Source: Streptosporangium nondiastaticum (lineage in GTDB: Bacteria > Actinomycetota > Actinomycetes > Streptomycetales > Streptomycetaceae). Taken from it: a stretch of DNA of 64,000 bases. Position numbers and translations under genes: made by a program. The stretch is taken from contig NZ_PXWG01000002.1 in assembly GCF_003011965.1 (NCBI RefSeq), positions 1 to 64,000 of the forward strand. The letters are read 5' to 3'. Shown here one piece after another: positions 43,417 to 52,278 of this stretch (position 1 is its first letter; each line of letters starts with the position of its first letter). The notes under the pieces are model-generated. The model was not told the DNA's origin, ran no database searches, and saw only the letters and a program-made list of their open reading frames with translations.

Positions 43417-44340
43417 TCAGGCCGGGTCGAGGTGGGCGGCGACGTACGGTATCGCGACGGTCTCCAGGCCGCGGACGGTGCCGAACATGGGGTGGACGTT
43501 GACTTCGAAGACCACGCCGCCGCTTTCGGCCGCCAGGTCCACTCCCGCGAAGGGCAGGCCGAGCGACTTGGCCGCGGACACCGCGAGCTCGGCCAGACCG
43601 GGCGGCAGGTCTTCCTCGTGGAGGAGGGTGGAAATGGCGCCCCGGCTCTCGTTGCAGGGCGCGTCGGGGTCCGGCTGAACGTGCTCGACCGCGCGCAGCA
43701 CGCGCCCGCCGAGTACCACGACCCGGTACTGGTGGCGTCGTCCGTCCGGGAGGAAGTTGGCGGCGTCGCGGGAGATCAGCCAGTCGGCTCCGACGGCGGC
43801 GTAATGCTGTGCGGCGGCGGCGAGCTGGGTGCGGGTGGTGATGTGGAAGACGTCGTGGCCGCCCATGCCGATGGCCGGCCGGGCCCAGACATCACGGCCG
43901 AGGTGCTCGAACGCCTCGGCGGCCTCGTTCGCGGTGGGCCGTGAAAAGGCGACGGTGGGCATGTGCGCAATGCCGTCGCGAACGAAGCACTCCGTGGTGA
44001 GGTCCTTCTCGGTCGCCACCCGCCACGCCCGCTCGTCAGTGCCCAGCGACCGGGCGCCGTAGGTGTGCAGCAGACGCTGGAAGCCCTCGAAGTCCCGGCG
44101 CCGGTGGGGTGGTATCTCGTAGACCAGCACGGTGTCCGTGGCCACCATCAGCCCGCCGGCCTCCAGGAGCAGCCCGTCGTCATCCGCTGCGATCCGGCCG
44201 CTCCCGCCGCTCATGAAGTGCCGCGCATCCATCAGGACCGGATCCCGGCCGGTGAGCGTGCGCGCTGCGGCGACGAGCATCTCCCGGCTGCCTTCGGTCG
44301 AGCTGTGATCGGTCATCAGGACCAGTTCTCTGGGGGCCAT
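43417..44340 (-). CDS. RimK-type ATP-grasp ligase
   Basis: 307 aa from the ATG at 44340 (an upstream start at 44394 is possible). The first strand is RELVLMTDHSS. The central ATP-grasp fold has DVWARPAIGMGGHDVF in the P-loop position, QYRVVVLGGRVLRAVEH for the second nucleotide-binding strand, and GVDLAAESGGVVFEVNVHPMF carrying the Asp/Glu/Asn metal ligands. Such enzymes join a carboxylate to an amine, for example in RimK or graspetide maturases. No candidate core peptide was found beside it, so the substrate is unknown. Confidence 0.75.
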   Translation of the reverse strand: MAPRELVLMTDHSSTEGSREMLVAAARTLTGRDPVLMDARHFMSGGSGRIAADDDGLLLEAGGLMVATDTVLVYEIPPHRRRDFEGFQRLLHTYGARSLGTDERAWRVATEKDLTTECFVRDGIAHMPTVAFSRPTANEAAEAFEHLGRDVWARPAIGMGGHDVFHITTRTQLAAAAQHYAAVGADWLISRDAANFLPDGRRHQYRVVVLGGRVLRAVEHVQPDPDAPCNESRGAISTLLHEEDLPPGLAELAVSAAKSLGLPFAGVDLAAESGGVVFEVNVHPMFGTVRGLETVAIPYVAAHLDPA

Positions 44341-44551
44341 ACCGGTCAGTCGAACCGAAGCCTCCACGCCGGGCAACACGGCATCGCGCGCCATCGGGCG
44401 CCTGCGTGGCCGAAACAGCGGCCGTCTCCCGACTGGCCGGCAGCCCTCCGTCTCCGGCCGGGCCCGCCCGGTGGACGGTACGCCGCTCAGAGAAACAGGG
44501 AAACCGGCCCGCCTTCTACGGTGGCGCCCGGTGCGGCGCCGGGACGGCCGG

Positions 44552-44579
44552 GGCCTGATCCCGCTGCCGGGATCAGGCC
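44552..44579 (-). terminator. Terminator downstream of the 44.6-45.1 kb gene
   Basis: Perfect 12-bp inverted repeat GGCCTGATCCCG / CGGGATCAGGCC with a 4-base loop, 35 bases after the stop codon. Confidence 0.85.
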
Positions 44580-44613
44580 GGGCTGCCGCATCCGGGGACC
44601 GGCCCGCGGACGG

Positions 44614-45093
44614 TCATTCCGCCGCCGGAGCAGGGCCCCGGAAGGCCGGCGTGGTGGTGCGCTCGTCGTCGGGAGACAGCGGTTCGGGGAGCGCTACCCA
44701 GACCGGCGAGGTGAAGGTGCCCATGCCGTCGCCGTACTCGGCCAGCGTGCGCAGGAAGTGCTCCGGCTTGCTGTCCACGCCATGGATCACTTTCACGGGC
44801 CGGCGCGTCGTGTTGGCGAGGGTCTGCGCCTGGTCCATGACGCCGGCGACGATCTGCGGGAGCCGGCCGTCGACCGAGACGGACCGGGTGCGTTCCGGTC
44901 CCTCGCGCCGCCCCACCGCCACGTCCACCTTCCAGCCGACGGGCTGCCGGTGGTAGTCGGCCATGACCTGCACCAGCCAGGCCGCGGCCTCGGCGTCTGT
45001 CAGATTGCCCCCGGCGCGCAGCTGGTCGAGGCGTTCTTCGCCCGGGCCGGGTTGCGCTGCCACCTCGGTCATCCACTCAGTGAAATCCGTCAT
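44614..45093 (-). CDS. Hypothetical protein
   Basis: 159 aa, no signal peptide, no family recognised. The N-terminal half is helical (MTDFTEWMTEVAAQ, LDQLRAGGNLTDAEAAAWLVQVMADYHRQ), followed by a beta-rich part (WKVDVAVGRREGPERTRSVSVDG, RPVKVIHGVDS, GTFTSPVWVALPEPLSPDDE). The ribosome binding site is weak. A terminator follows it. It lies between the ATP-grasp gene and the frameshifted cupin on the same strand, but spacing is too large to call an operon. Confidence 0.6.
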   Translation of the reverse strand: MTDFTEWMTEVAAQPGPGEERLDQLRAGGNLTDAEAAAWLVQVMADYHRQPVGWKVDVAVGRREGPERTRSVSVDGRLPQIVAGVMDQAQTLANTTRRPVKVIHGVDSKPEHFLRTLAEYGDGMGTFTSPVWVALPEPLSPDDERTTTPAFRGPAPAAE

Positions 45094-45164
45094 GGCATGG
45101 GCAACGACCCGAGGCGGCTCTGGTCGCCGTGCGTGCGTCCGTTCGGGTGCCCGCAGTGCCTCCG

Positions 45165-45625
45165 CTACGACGCCCCGGGCCCGAGGTCCTCCTCGAAGTA
45201 GCTGTCGTGCCGCACACGGAACTGCTTGAGCTCCTCGCCGCCGCGCTGCGACATCTCCGCGACCCTTTCGAAGAACTCCTCGCGCGGGGCCCCCGGGTGA
45301 AGAGCATGAGCATCGGCATGGGCTCGTCCGTCACGTTCTTGAAGGCGTGCAGGCCGCCGGGCGGAACGTACGGGAAGTCGCCGGTGCGGCCCGTCACCCG
45401 CTTGTCGCCGTTGAAGAGCTCCAGCTCGCCGGAGAGGATGTAAAAGGCCTCCGACATCGCCTTGTGGAAGTGGGTCTTGGCACCGGCGGCCCGCGCTGCC
45501 AGGTCCACCTGGTACAGGCCGTACTCGCCGCCGGTGGACTCGTGCGTGGCGAGGTAGCGGTAGGCGTCGCCGCGGGGCGAGGTGAGCTCCGGCGGGGTGT
45601 CCGCGGTCCGGAAGGTGGCGTTCAC
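45165..45625 (-). pseudogene. Cupin-domain protein interrupted by a frameshift
   Basis: From a GTG at 45625 the frame encodes a cupin: YQVDLAARAAGAKTHFHKAMSEAFYILSGELELFNGD and PYVPPGGLHAFKNVTDEP, with the HxH, Glu and second His metal ligands. After MLMLFT the protein degenerates, but the +1 frame continues as PREEFFERVAEMSQRGGEELKQF to a stop at 45165. That is the usual C terminus of such small cupins. One C appears lost in a C/G run near 45286-45297. The result is a real disruption or a sequencing error. Confidence 0.75.
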
Positions 45626-45730
45626 TTCGAGTAAATGATGCGGGAGGACAGCTCCCCATCGCGCCGGACCGGCCCCTGACCGCGGCGTACACGCCCTTCG
45701 CCACACTCATCACTCATCACTCATCGGACC

Positions 45731-46099
45731 TCAACGCCGGGCCAGCGCCAGCACGCTCAGACCGAAGATCAATACGCCCAGGGGAACATGAACCGCTGGG
45801 ACATGCGCGATGCCCAGCACGACCTGGACCGAGGCGAGCACGAGAAACCCTGACGCGTGCCGGACAGGCCGGGGCGAGCCGCCGCCCGGCTTCCACGCCA
45901 GCACCGCCGCGAGCACGTACAGCATCGACGCCCCGTACATCACGCGTGCTCCGACGCTGTGCAGCGTCTCTCCGTAGGACGAGGTCAGCAGCAGGCCGGC
46001 GGATACCGCCTGAAGGAAGACGGTCAGGGTCTGCAAGGTGATCGCGATCTTCAGGAACGAGAAGCCGCGTCGTGTCTTCGCCATCTCCTGGGTGGCCAT
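45731..46099 (-). CDS. Small four-helix membrane protein (DUF6220-like)
   Basis: 122 aa. Four hydrophobic segments: FLKIAITLQTLTVFLQAVSAGLLL, VMYGASMLYVLAAVLAW, ASGFLVLASVQVVLGIAHV and VPLGVLIFGLSVLALA. The layout recalls the small DUF6220 membrane proteins often found beside ECF sigma genes; function unknown. GGGAG lies eight bases before the ATG. Divergent from the ECF41 gene by about 100 bases, so it is a candidate target of that sigma factor. Confidence 0.7.
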   Translation of the reverse strand: MATQEMAKTRRGFSFLKIAITLQTLTVFLQAVSAGLLLTSSYGETLHSVGARVMYGASMLYVLAAVLAWKPGGGSPRPVRHASGFLVLASVQVVLGIAHVPAVHVPLGVLIFGLSVLALARR

Positions 46100-46201
46100 G
46101 TCACGGTCTCCCTTCTCCGCCCGCGGGCAGAAGCTCGATAAGGTCTCACCAGTCCGACGACGCGGGCTTGCGAAAGGTAAGGCAAGGGGGCGGCCGGAAG
46201 C

Positions 46202-47122
46202 ATGGGGACGGGCGGGGCCGGAGCAGAGGAGTTAGCCGGCGAGCGGCGTCAACTGATCAACGTCGCGTACCGGTTGCTCGGTTCGGTGACCGAGGCGGAG
46301 GATGCCGTACAGGCTGCCTACGCGCGCTGGTACGGACTGCCGCGAAGCCGGCGGGAGGAGATCCTTTCCCCCGGCGCCTGGCTGACGACGGTGACCAGCC
46401 GCATCTGTCTGGACCTGCTCGGGTCCGCGCGGGCCCGCCGTGAACACTATGTCGGCGCGTGGCTGCCCGAGCCGCTGCCCGACCGCACCGAGTGGGACCG
46501 GGCGGGCGGCGCCGACCCCACCGGCCCCGCAGACCCGGCCGACCAGATCATTCTGGACGAGTCGGTGGGCATGGCCTTCCTCGTCGTCCTGGAGACGATG
46601 ACGCCCGCCGAGCGGGTGGCATTCGTGCTGCACGAGGTCTTCCGGTACCCGTACGCCGAGATCGCCGGCGTACTCGGCCGGACCCCTGCGGCCTGCAAGC
46701 AACTGGCGGCCTCCGCCCGGCGGCGGGTGAGCGACGCACGCCCTCCGGTGACGGCGACCGGCGGGGCCGCCGTGGTGAGGCGCGTCAAAGAAGCATGGGA
46801 ATCCAAAGACATCACAGCCCTCGTCGGTCTCCTCAACCCGGCTGCCGTGATGACTGCTGACGGCGGCGGCATGGTCGGCACCATCCTGCGCCCGCTCGAG
46901 GGCGGCGCGCGCATCGCCCAGTACATGGTCGCCATGGCCGAGAAGGCTCCGGGGCTCGAACTCCTGGAGCGGTCGGTCAACGGTGTGCCGGGCCTGGTGG
47001 CCCAGCGTGCCGGCGCCGTCGTGACCGTAGCCTCGTTCGACATCTCCGACCGGCGCGTCACCCGGATCTGGGTCATCCGCAACCCGGAAAAACTGCGGCC
47101 GTGGGGCGGCGGGGCCGACTAG
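46202..47122 (+). CDS. ECF41-family RNA polymerase sigma factor with SnoaL-like C-terminal domain
   Basis: 306 aa. Sigma region 2 is at about residues 10-75 (NVAYRLLGSVTEAEDAVQAAYARW) and region 4 at about 115-165 (MTPAERVAFVLHEVFRYPYAEIAGVLGRTPAACKQLA). The C-terminal SnoaL-like extension controls activity in this group. The ECF41 signatures WLPEPL in the linker, DGGG and NPEKL (usually NPDKL) are all present. These factors lack classic anti-sigma factors. Their targets usually include a neighbouring oxidoreductase or epimerase gene. I did not find the TGTCACA/CGTC promoter pair in the divergent gap. Confidence 0.92.
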   Translation: MGTGGAGAEELAGERRQLINVAYRLLGSVTEAEDAVQAAYARWYGLPRSRREEILSPGAWLTTVTSRICLDLLGSARARREHYVGAWLPEPLPDRTEWDRAGGADPTGPADPADQIILDESVGMAFLVVLETMTPAERVAFVLHEVFRYPYAEIAGVLGRTPAACKQLAASARRRVSDARPPVTATGGAAVVRRVKEAWESKDITALVGLLNPAAVMTADGGGMVGTILRPLEGGARIAQYMVAMAEKAPGLELLERSVNGVPGLVAQRAGAVVTVASFDISDRRVTRIWVIRNPEKLRPWGGGAD

Positions 47123-47451
47123 CGGCGGCCGTCGCATCCAGCGCGGCCGGAGTCAGCGGGGCTGCCGGCCCGCGAGACGCGACCCGGCTGCGGAGCCGCC
47201 CGGCACGCCGCGGCGGAACGCCCTCTGCCGTTCCCGTCCGTCCGTCCTGGAGCCGGCACTCACCAGCGGACCGGCAGGCGGCTGACCAGGAGTCGTGCCC
47301 GTGACTCATCAGGCCGCAAGCCGCCGGGAAACGGACGCGGACAGGGCCAGGACCTGCGGCTACGAGTCATCCACGACACCACCGCACCGTGCCGCGTGGC
47401 GGCCCTTCCGGCCCGAGCGGACAATGACGGCGAGAGCACAGGGAGGCTGCC
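47123..47451. other. Intergenic region between the ECF41 and DUF899 genes
   Basis: 329 bases. No gene or strong hairpin identified. It should hold the promoter of the DUF899 gene. Confidence 0.4.
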
Positions 47452-48132
47452 ATGCGGATGACCAACCTCAGCGACGAGCCGGAGGAGTACGTCCGCGCCC
47501 GGGAAGAGCTGCGGCAGGCCGAGATCGAGCTGATGCGTCACCGCGAACGGGTCGCCGAGCAGCGCCGCCGGCTGCCGCTCGGACCGGTCCTCGACGACTA
47601 CGTCTTCGAGGAGGGCCCCGCCGACCTGCAGGACGGTGACACACCGGCGACGACGGTCCGGCTGAGCGAACTGTTCACCGGGCCCGGCCGCGACCTGGTC
47701 GTCTACCACTTCATGTTCGGCAAGCGGCAGACCACGGCGTGTCCCATGTGCACCATGTGGATCGACGGGATCAACGGCGTGGCGCGCCACATCGCCCAGA
47801 ACGTCGACTTCGCGATCGTCGCCGCCGCCGACCTGCCCACGCTCCGCGCGTACGCGCGGAAGCGGCAGTGGACGAACCTGCGCCTGCTCAGCGCCGGGTC
47901 CGGGACCTTCAAGTACGACCTCGGGAGCGAGGACGCCGAGGGCAATCAGGACTCGACGGTCTCGGTGTTCACCCGCGACGGCGAAGGCGCCGTACGCCAC
48001 TTCTACTCGGCGCACCCCCGGATGGCCGACGACATCGACCAGCGCGGCATCGACCTGATGAGCCCGGTGTGGCACGTCCTCGACCTCACCACCCGCGGCC
48101 GGGGCGAGTGGTTCGCCGGACTCGACTACTGA
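47452..48132 (+). CDS. DUF899 thioredoxin-fold protein
   Basis: 226 aa, cytosolic. N-terminal helix (EELRQAEIELMRHRERVAEQRRRLP), then VVYHFMFGKRQTTACPMCTMWIDGINGV with a CPMC pair in the position of a thioredoxin CxxC, and a C-terminal WHVLDLTTRGRGEWFAGLDY, all characteristic of DUF899 proteins. Their redox role is presumed, not shown. GGGAGG lies six bases before the ATG. Confidence 0.88.
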   Translation: MRMTNLSDEPEEYVRAREELRQAEIELMRHRERVAEQRRRLPLGPVLDDYVFEEGPADLQDGDTPATTVRLSELFTGPGRDLVVYHFMFGKRQTTACPMCTMWIDGINGVARHIAQNVDFAIVAAADLPTLRAYARKRQWTNLRLLSAGSGTFKYDLGSEDAEGNQDSTVSVFTRDGEGAVRHFYSAHPRMADDIDQRGIDLMSPVWHVLDLTTRGRGEWFAGLDY

Positions 48133-48250
48133 GGCGCGACGCGCCCGATCGGCGTACGCACGGCGGGCGGGGCGGCCGCGCTGCCGCGTGCCCTCGCGGA
48201 CCGGGGCCGGCGGTTCGTCCTGACCAGTAAGGCCGGGTGCTGGAGGTGCT

Positions 48251-49120
48251 TCAGTCCGCCCACACGCGGGCCAGGCACCTCCGGCCGTACGGGGCGGGCG
48301 GGTCGGTGAAGGCGGTGCGGCCGTGCAGCACGATGGTGTTGTCCAGCCAGAGAAGGTCTCCCGGGCGCAGGGCGATACGCAGGACGGTGCGCGGGTCGGA
48401 CAGGATCTGGTCGACAGCGTCCAGGGCCGCCTGCTCATCGGGGGTCAGGGGGACGCCGGCTTCGTGGTGGGCGCGTTCGATGCCGCGCCTGTTGTAGTGC
48501 ACGCGCAGGTCGGCGTCGTGCCGCTGGAAGACGGGGCGGAGCCGGTCGAAGCCGGTTCCCCGGCCGAAGTGGAAGTCCTGGTAGAGGCGGGGCAGGGCCC
48601 AGGGGTTGTCGGTGAGCAGCCTGTTGTGCACGGTGTGGCCGCTGGCCAGCAGCGTCTCCCCGCCTTGTGCCGCCTGTCGCACGCACAGCAGCCCCAGCAG
48701 TCTTGGCGGATGGGGTGCCGGGGTCCGGTCCGTGTGCGGGGCCAGAGCGAGGTTGGTCTTGCCCAGTCCGGCGTTGTCGGTCACGGTGACGAGGCCGCCC
48801 GGGTCCGCCGGCCGCGGAGTGCCCAGCGAGGCGGCGAATTGCCGGCACATCGCGGCGCACTCCTGGTCGGTGCGGCCATCCACCGGCAGGCCGCGGATCA
48901 CGACGAACCCGCGGCTGTTCCGTAGGCGCTGGGCGACACCCGTGGTCAGGTCCGCCAGTGCCGCCCTGGTGAGTGCTCCAGCGGGTCCCGTGTCCTCTCT
49001 CCGGTCCCGGTCGTCCAGTGCGTGTGAGCAGGCGGGTGGCAACTGCATCAGCCAGTCCGCCTCGTCGAGGGCTTCGCCGTTCCATGCCGTGAGTGCTTCG
49101 AGCGGGGCGGGCTGGGTCAT
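48251..49120 (-). CDS. TauD/TfdA-type 2-oxoglutarate Fe(II) oxygenase of the siderophore locus
   Basis: 289 aa. The iron-binding His-x-Asp is in LAPHTDRTP and the distal His in WLDNTIVLHGRTAF; the 2-oxoglutarate Arg is in the C-terminal PYGRRCLARVWAD. RNSRGFVVIRGLPVD is a common N-terminal strand. The start codon overlaps the stop of the upstream siderophore synthetase (ATGA), so the two are coupled. I infer that it hydroxylates a siderophore building block or the assembled siderophore, for example at a beta-carbon. Confidence 0.87.
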   Translation of the reverse strand: MTQPAPLEALTAWNGEALDEADWLMQLPPACSHALDDRDRREDTGPAGALTRAALADLTTGVAQRLRNSRGFVVIRGLPVDGRTDQECAAMCRQFAASLGTPRPADPGGLVTVTDNAGLGKTNLALAPHTDRTPAPHPPRLLGLLCVRQAAQGGETLLASGHTVHNRLLTDNPWALPRLYQDFHFGRGTGFDRLRPVFQRHDADLRVHYNRRGIERAHHEAGVPLTPDEQAALDAVDQILSDPRTVLRIALRPGDLLWLDNTIVLHGRTAFTDPPAPYGRRCLARVWAD

Positions 49121-50634
49121 CCGCTCACCTTTCCGCGGCGCCTCTTGACGGACATGGGGTTGGGCAGCAGCGCCCACTGGTCGTCCTTTGATGACAGCCG
49201 CATCAGTGTCAGTGCTTTGACCGGAAGTTCCTCCGTCCGCAGTGCCCGCAGGTCCGGGGTAGGGGGGAGGTCGCGGGTGGCGGCTTCGAGAAGGGTGCCC
49301 AGCGTCGTGGTGTTCCCGGCCAGGGGGCCCAGTGCACCCGTGATCAGACAGCTGAGAGCCTTGCGGCGGAGTGCGGTGGGGTCGTCGTTGAGGAGCCGGC
49401 CGGTCAGCGGCGGTGGCGGGAGGCCGTGCCGGGCCAGCCGGGCAGGGCTGATGCGGATGTCGGCGAGGTCCCGGTAGACGAGCCGCTGGGGCCGTCCCTC
49501 CCCGTCGACGACCGCCAGGAGGTTCTGCCCGTGCGCTTCCAGGACCACCCCCACGTCGAGCAGGTCCAGGCAGACGCTGACGGCCAGTCGCGCGAACTCG
49601 GTGATGCGCTCCAGTCTCTCGTGAGGGCTGTGGGAGGCGTAGTGCCCGGGCAGCTCGGCCACGGGGATCACCTGTTCCCCCGTTCCGGCGTGGACGTACG
49701 GTGATTCGCGCAGTACCGCCGCCAGGTCCGGCGTGCCCGCCCCCGCCGCCGCCAGCGTCCGCGCGATGTGCAGCCGGCCGCCCAGACCGTTCGCGACTCG
49801 CTCGGCCACCTCGGAAGTAGCCAAGGCATATTCCACCGAATAGGCCGATATATCCCGCACTTGGGAAGTGAGCCGTGTGCTCAGCGCGGTCTTGACGTGC
49901 ATTCGGGCGCCGAGGTCGAGCGTCCGCAGGGACAGCAGCGGATGAGCCGGCGGCCCGGGCAGCGTCCTCCGGCCGCCGAGGACGTGCCCGGCCTGCCAGG
50001 GATGCACCGGGACCAGCACGGCATCCCCGTCCCGCCACTCCGCAGGCCACGGCCCCCGCACCGTCGCTCCCGTCACGGGAGCGAGCCGCAGACCCACCAC
50101 CGGCCGGTGCTCGGGCGCGTAGGCCAGCTGCTCGGCGGCCGAGAAGCCGGGCCGGGAGCGGCAGGTGGGATGGTACGGGTGGCCGTCCGGTGACCGCTGC
50201 TCCCACTCCCAGGGCTCCGCCGGAGGCCCGGCCGGACGAGGAGCTGTCCGGGACAGGGCCAAGGAGGCGACGCTGTGGTCGAGCTCGGCGGCGAACGGCG
50301 CGCCGCCCGGTACGCGCAGCGCCGCCATCAGCAGTGCGGGATGACCGTACGGGACGCCGTCCAGCTCCACGGCGGCGACCGCCGTTCCCGTCGCCCACGG
50401 ATCGGACGGCGGACCGTGCAGCCGTCGCCCGTCGACGAGGCGCAGGACGATCCCGTCACGCCCGGAGACACGGGCCGCGATCCAGGGCAGCGGTTCATGG
50501 ACCAGCCCGCGCCACAGCCGCGCCAGCACCGCCGCCCGGGCCCCCGGCAGGGCAGCGAGGTAGGCGGACGCCGACTCGCGGCGAACGCTCTCCAGTTCCT
50601 CGGCGAGCTCGCGCTCGGCGGGTGTGTCGCACAC
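49117..50634 (-). CDS. NRPS-independent siderophore synthetase, IucA/IucC family
   Basis: 505 aa. NIS synthetases adenylate a carboxylate such as citrate and condense it with an amine or alcohol. Family features in order: GHPYHPTCRSRPGFSAAEQLAYAPEH, VPVHPWQ, KTALSTRLTSQVRDIS (Lys/Ser/Arg ATP site), EAHGQNLLAVVD, LVYRDLADIRI, and the FhuF-like C terminus VKALTLMRLSSKDDQW, ALLPNPM. The first motif is TCRSR where KxRxG is usual, a possible change in specificity. The start is a GTG at 50634, only 48 bases from the divergent second synthetase. Confidence 0.9.
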   Translation of the reverse strand: MCDTPAERELAEELESVRRESASAYLAALPGARAAVLARLWRGLVHEPLPWIAARVSGRDGIVLRLVDGRRLHGPPSDPWATGTAVAAVELDGVPYGHPALLMAALRVPGGAPFAAELDHSVASLALSRTAPRPAGPPAEPWEWEQRSPDGHPYHPTCRSRPGFSAAEQLAYAPEHRPVVGLRLAPVTGATVRGPWPAEWRDGDAVLVPVHPWQAGHVLGGRRTLPGPPAHPLLSLRTLDLGARMHVKTALSTRLTSQVRDISAYSVEYALATSEVAERVANGLGGRLHIARTLAAAGAGTPDLAAVLRESPYVHAGTGEQVIPVAELPGHYASHSPHERLERITEFARLAVSVCLDLLDVGVVLEAHGQNLLAVVDGEGRPQRLVYRDLADIRISPARLARHGLPPPPLTGRLLNDDPTALRRKALSCLITGALGPLAGNTTTLGTLLEAATRDLPPTPDLRALRTEELPVKALTLMRLSSKDDQWALLPNPMSVKRRRGKVSG

Positions 50635-50682
50635 GCGTATGTCCTACCGCAGGCGAACGCACGTCACACATACTGGTGATCG

Positions 50683-52215
50683 ATGAATGCCATCGCCCGC
50701 GAAGCCGACGCCCTGGCCATGGTGCCTCTGCTCAACTGCCTGCTGAGGGAAGCCTCCGCACCGGCCGGGGAGCCGGTCGCCGGCCGCGCAGTCCACCTCC
50801 TGCACGCCACCGGCAGGCTCCTGAGCGTCCGCACCGGCCACCGGCCCGGAGCACCCGAGCTCTGGACCGGCACCACCTGGCAACCCATGCGCCACAGCGG
50901 CCTCATCGACCTCGCCGCCCAGGAGATGCGTGCCGTCACCGGACGCTCCAATGCCGCCCTGCCCGCCGAGATGACCGCCGGCCGCGAAGCCGTCGAGGCC
51001 CTCCTCGCCGCCCGCGCCCACGCCACCCCGCCCGACAGCCCGTGGCTGCGCTCCGAACAGGCCCTGGTCATGGGCCACCCCTACCACCCGGCCCCCAAGG
51101 CCCGCAGCGGGGGCGGCCCGCCCAGCACCTGGCTGCGCTACGCGCCGGAGACGTACGCCCGCTTCCCCCTCGTCCTGCTGGGCGTGCGCGAGGACGCGGC
51201 AGTCGACGACGGCGACACCCGCGCCCTCGACACCCTGGGCCGGGCACCTGACGGCTACCGGCTGTTACCCGTCCATCCCTGGCAGTTCGACCTCACCCGC
51301 CACTTGCCCGCCGTGCGCGCCGCCTTTGCCGAGGGCCGCCTCGTCCACCTGGGCCGCACCCCCTGGGACGCCCGGGCCACGGCCTCGGTGCGCACGGTCC
51401 ACGTCCCCGGCGGCCCCGAGCGCCCCGGAGCGCCCGGGGACCTGTTCCTGAAGTTCAGCCTGGAAGTGCAGATCACCAACGACGTCCGGCGGATCCGCCG
51501 GCACGAGCTCCGCCATGTGCGCCGCACCGACCCGCTGATCACTGCGGCCTTCCGGGCCGTGGACGGCCCCGCGGCATGGCTGAGCGAACGCGGGCACCGT
51601 ACGGTTCGCGGCCTCGACGAGACCTTCCCCGTCCTCGTCCGCGACGGTCTGGACGACCACGTGCTCCCGGGCGCCACCGCGATACTGGCCGCAGCCCTCA
51701 CCGAGGGCTTCGACGGCGATCCGCTCGATCGCCTCACCGACCCGCTGCCGTGGTGGTCGGCCTACCTGGACCGCGTCGTCCCGCCCGTACTGGACGCCTA
51801 CGCCCGCCACGGCATCGCCGTCGAGTGCCATCTCCAGAACACGCTGATCGCCGTCGACTCGGACGGCGCCCCCGTCCAGGCCGTCTTCCGCGACACCGAA
51901 GGCGCCAGGGCGATCCCCGCGACGCCCCGCGAGGGCGCCTGGCAGCGCCTGGTGTACTGCCTTGTCGTCAACAACCTGACCGAAATCGCGAACGTCCTCG
52001 CCCACCGCTTCCCCCGCTCCGCCGGTTCCCTGTGGCCGGCGGCGCGGCGGGAGTTCCAGCGGTGCGGCAAAGAGCACGGCCTCCCGGAGATCAAGGCACT
52101 GCTGGCCGCGGCGACGGTCCCGTGCAAGGCCAACCTCCTGTCCCGCTGGATCGACGCGGACGGCACCGCCCCCTGCTACGTCCCCGTCCCCAACCCGCTG
52201 GCCGTCCACTCCTGA
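50683..52215 (+). CDS. Second NRPS-independent siderophore synthetase, IucA/IucC family
   Basis: 510 aa. Motifs: GHPYHPAPKARSGG, LLPVHPWQFDL, LFLKFSLEVQITNDVRR, ECHLQNTLIAVD, VFRDTEGAR and C-terminal CKANLLSRWIDADGTAPCYVPVPNPL. Divergent from the first synthetase. Two synthetases suggest two condensations, for example on both ends of citrate. An in-frame TTA leucine codon at 51265-51267 makes translation dependent on the developmental bldA tRNA. No exporter, receptor or diamine-forming gene is in view, and no DmdR/IdeR-type iron box was seen in the short divergent gap. Confidence 0.9.
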   Translation: MNAIAREADALAMVPLLNCLLREASAPAGEPVAGRAVHLLHATGRLLSVRTGHRPGAPELWTGTTWQPMRHSGLIDLAAQEMRAVTGRSNAALPAEMTAGREAVEALLAARAHATPPDSPWLRSEQALVMGHPYHPAPKARSGGGPPSTWLRYAPETYARFPLVLLGVREDAAVDDGDTRALDTLGRAPDGYRLLPVHPWQFDLTRHLPAVRAAFAEGRLVHLGRTPWDARATASVRTVHVPGGPERPGAPGDLFLKFSLEVQITNDVRRIRRHELRHVRRTDPLITAAFRAVDGPAAWLSERGHRTVRGLDETFPVLVRDGLDDHVLPGATAILAAALTEGFDGDPLDRLTDPLPWWSAYLDRVVPPVLDAYARHGIAVECHLQNTLIAVDSDGAPVQAVFRDTEGARAIPATPREGAWQRLVYCLVVNNLTEIANVLAHRFPRSAGSLWPAARREFQRCGKEHGLPEIKALLAAATVPCKANLLSRWIDADGTAPCYVPVPNPLAVHS

Positions 52216-52278
52216 GAGCCGGAACGCGGCATGCCGTCCCTCCCGGCCCCAGCCCCTTGGAAGAACTGGAGTTCGCCG

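Noticed and set aside
43417..45093. Graspetide cluster around the RimK-type ATP-grasp enzyme
   Set aside because: The neighbouring 159-aa protein has no repeated Thr/Glu/Asp core, and no other short precursor with a ribosome binding site was found.
48140..48240. Fragment resembling the N terminus of an NAD(P)-binding protein (GGAAALPRALADRGRRFVLTS)
   Set aside because: Only about 20 residues of loose similarity, no GxxGxxG motif and no continuation.
50635..50682. Iron-regulator (DmdR/IdeR) box in the divergent siderophore promoter
   Set aside because: No TTAGGTTAGGCTAACCTAA-like palindrome is present in the 48-base gap.
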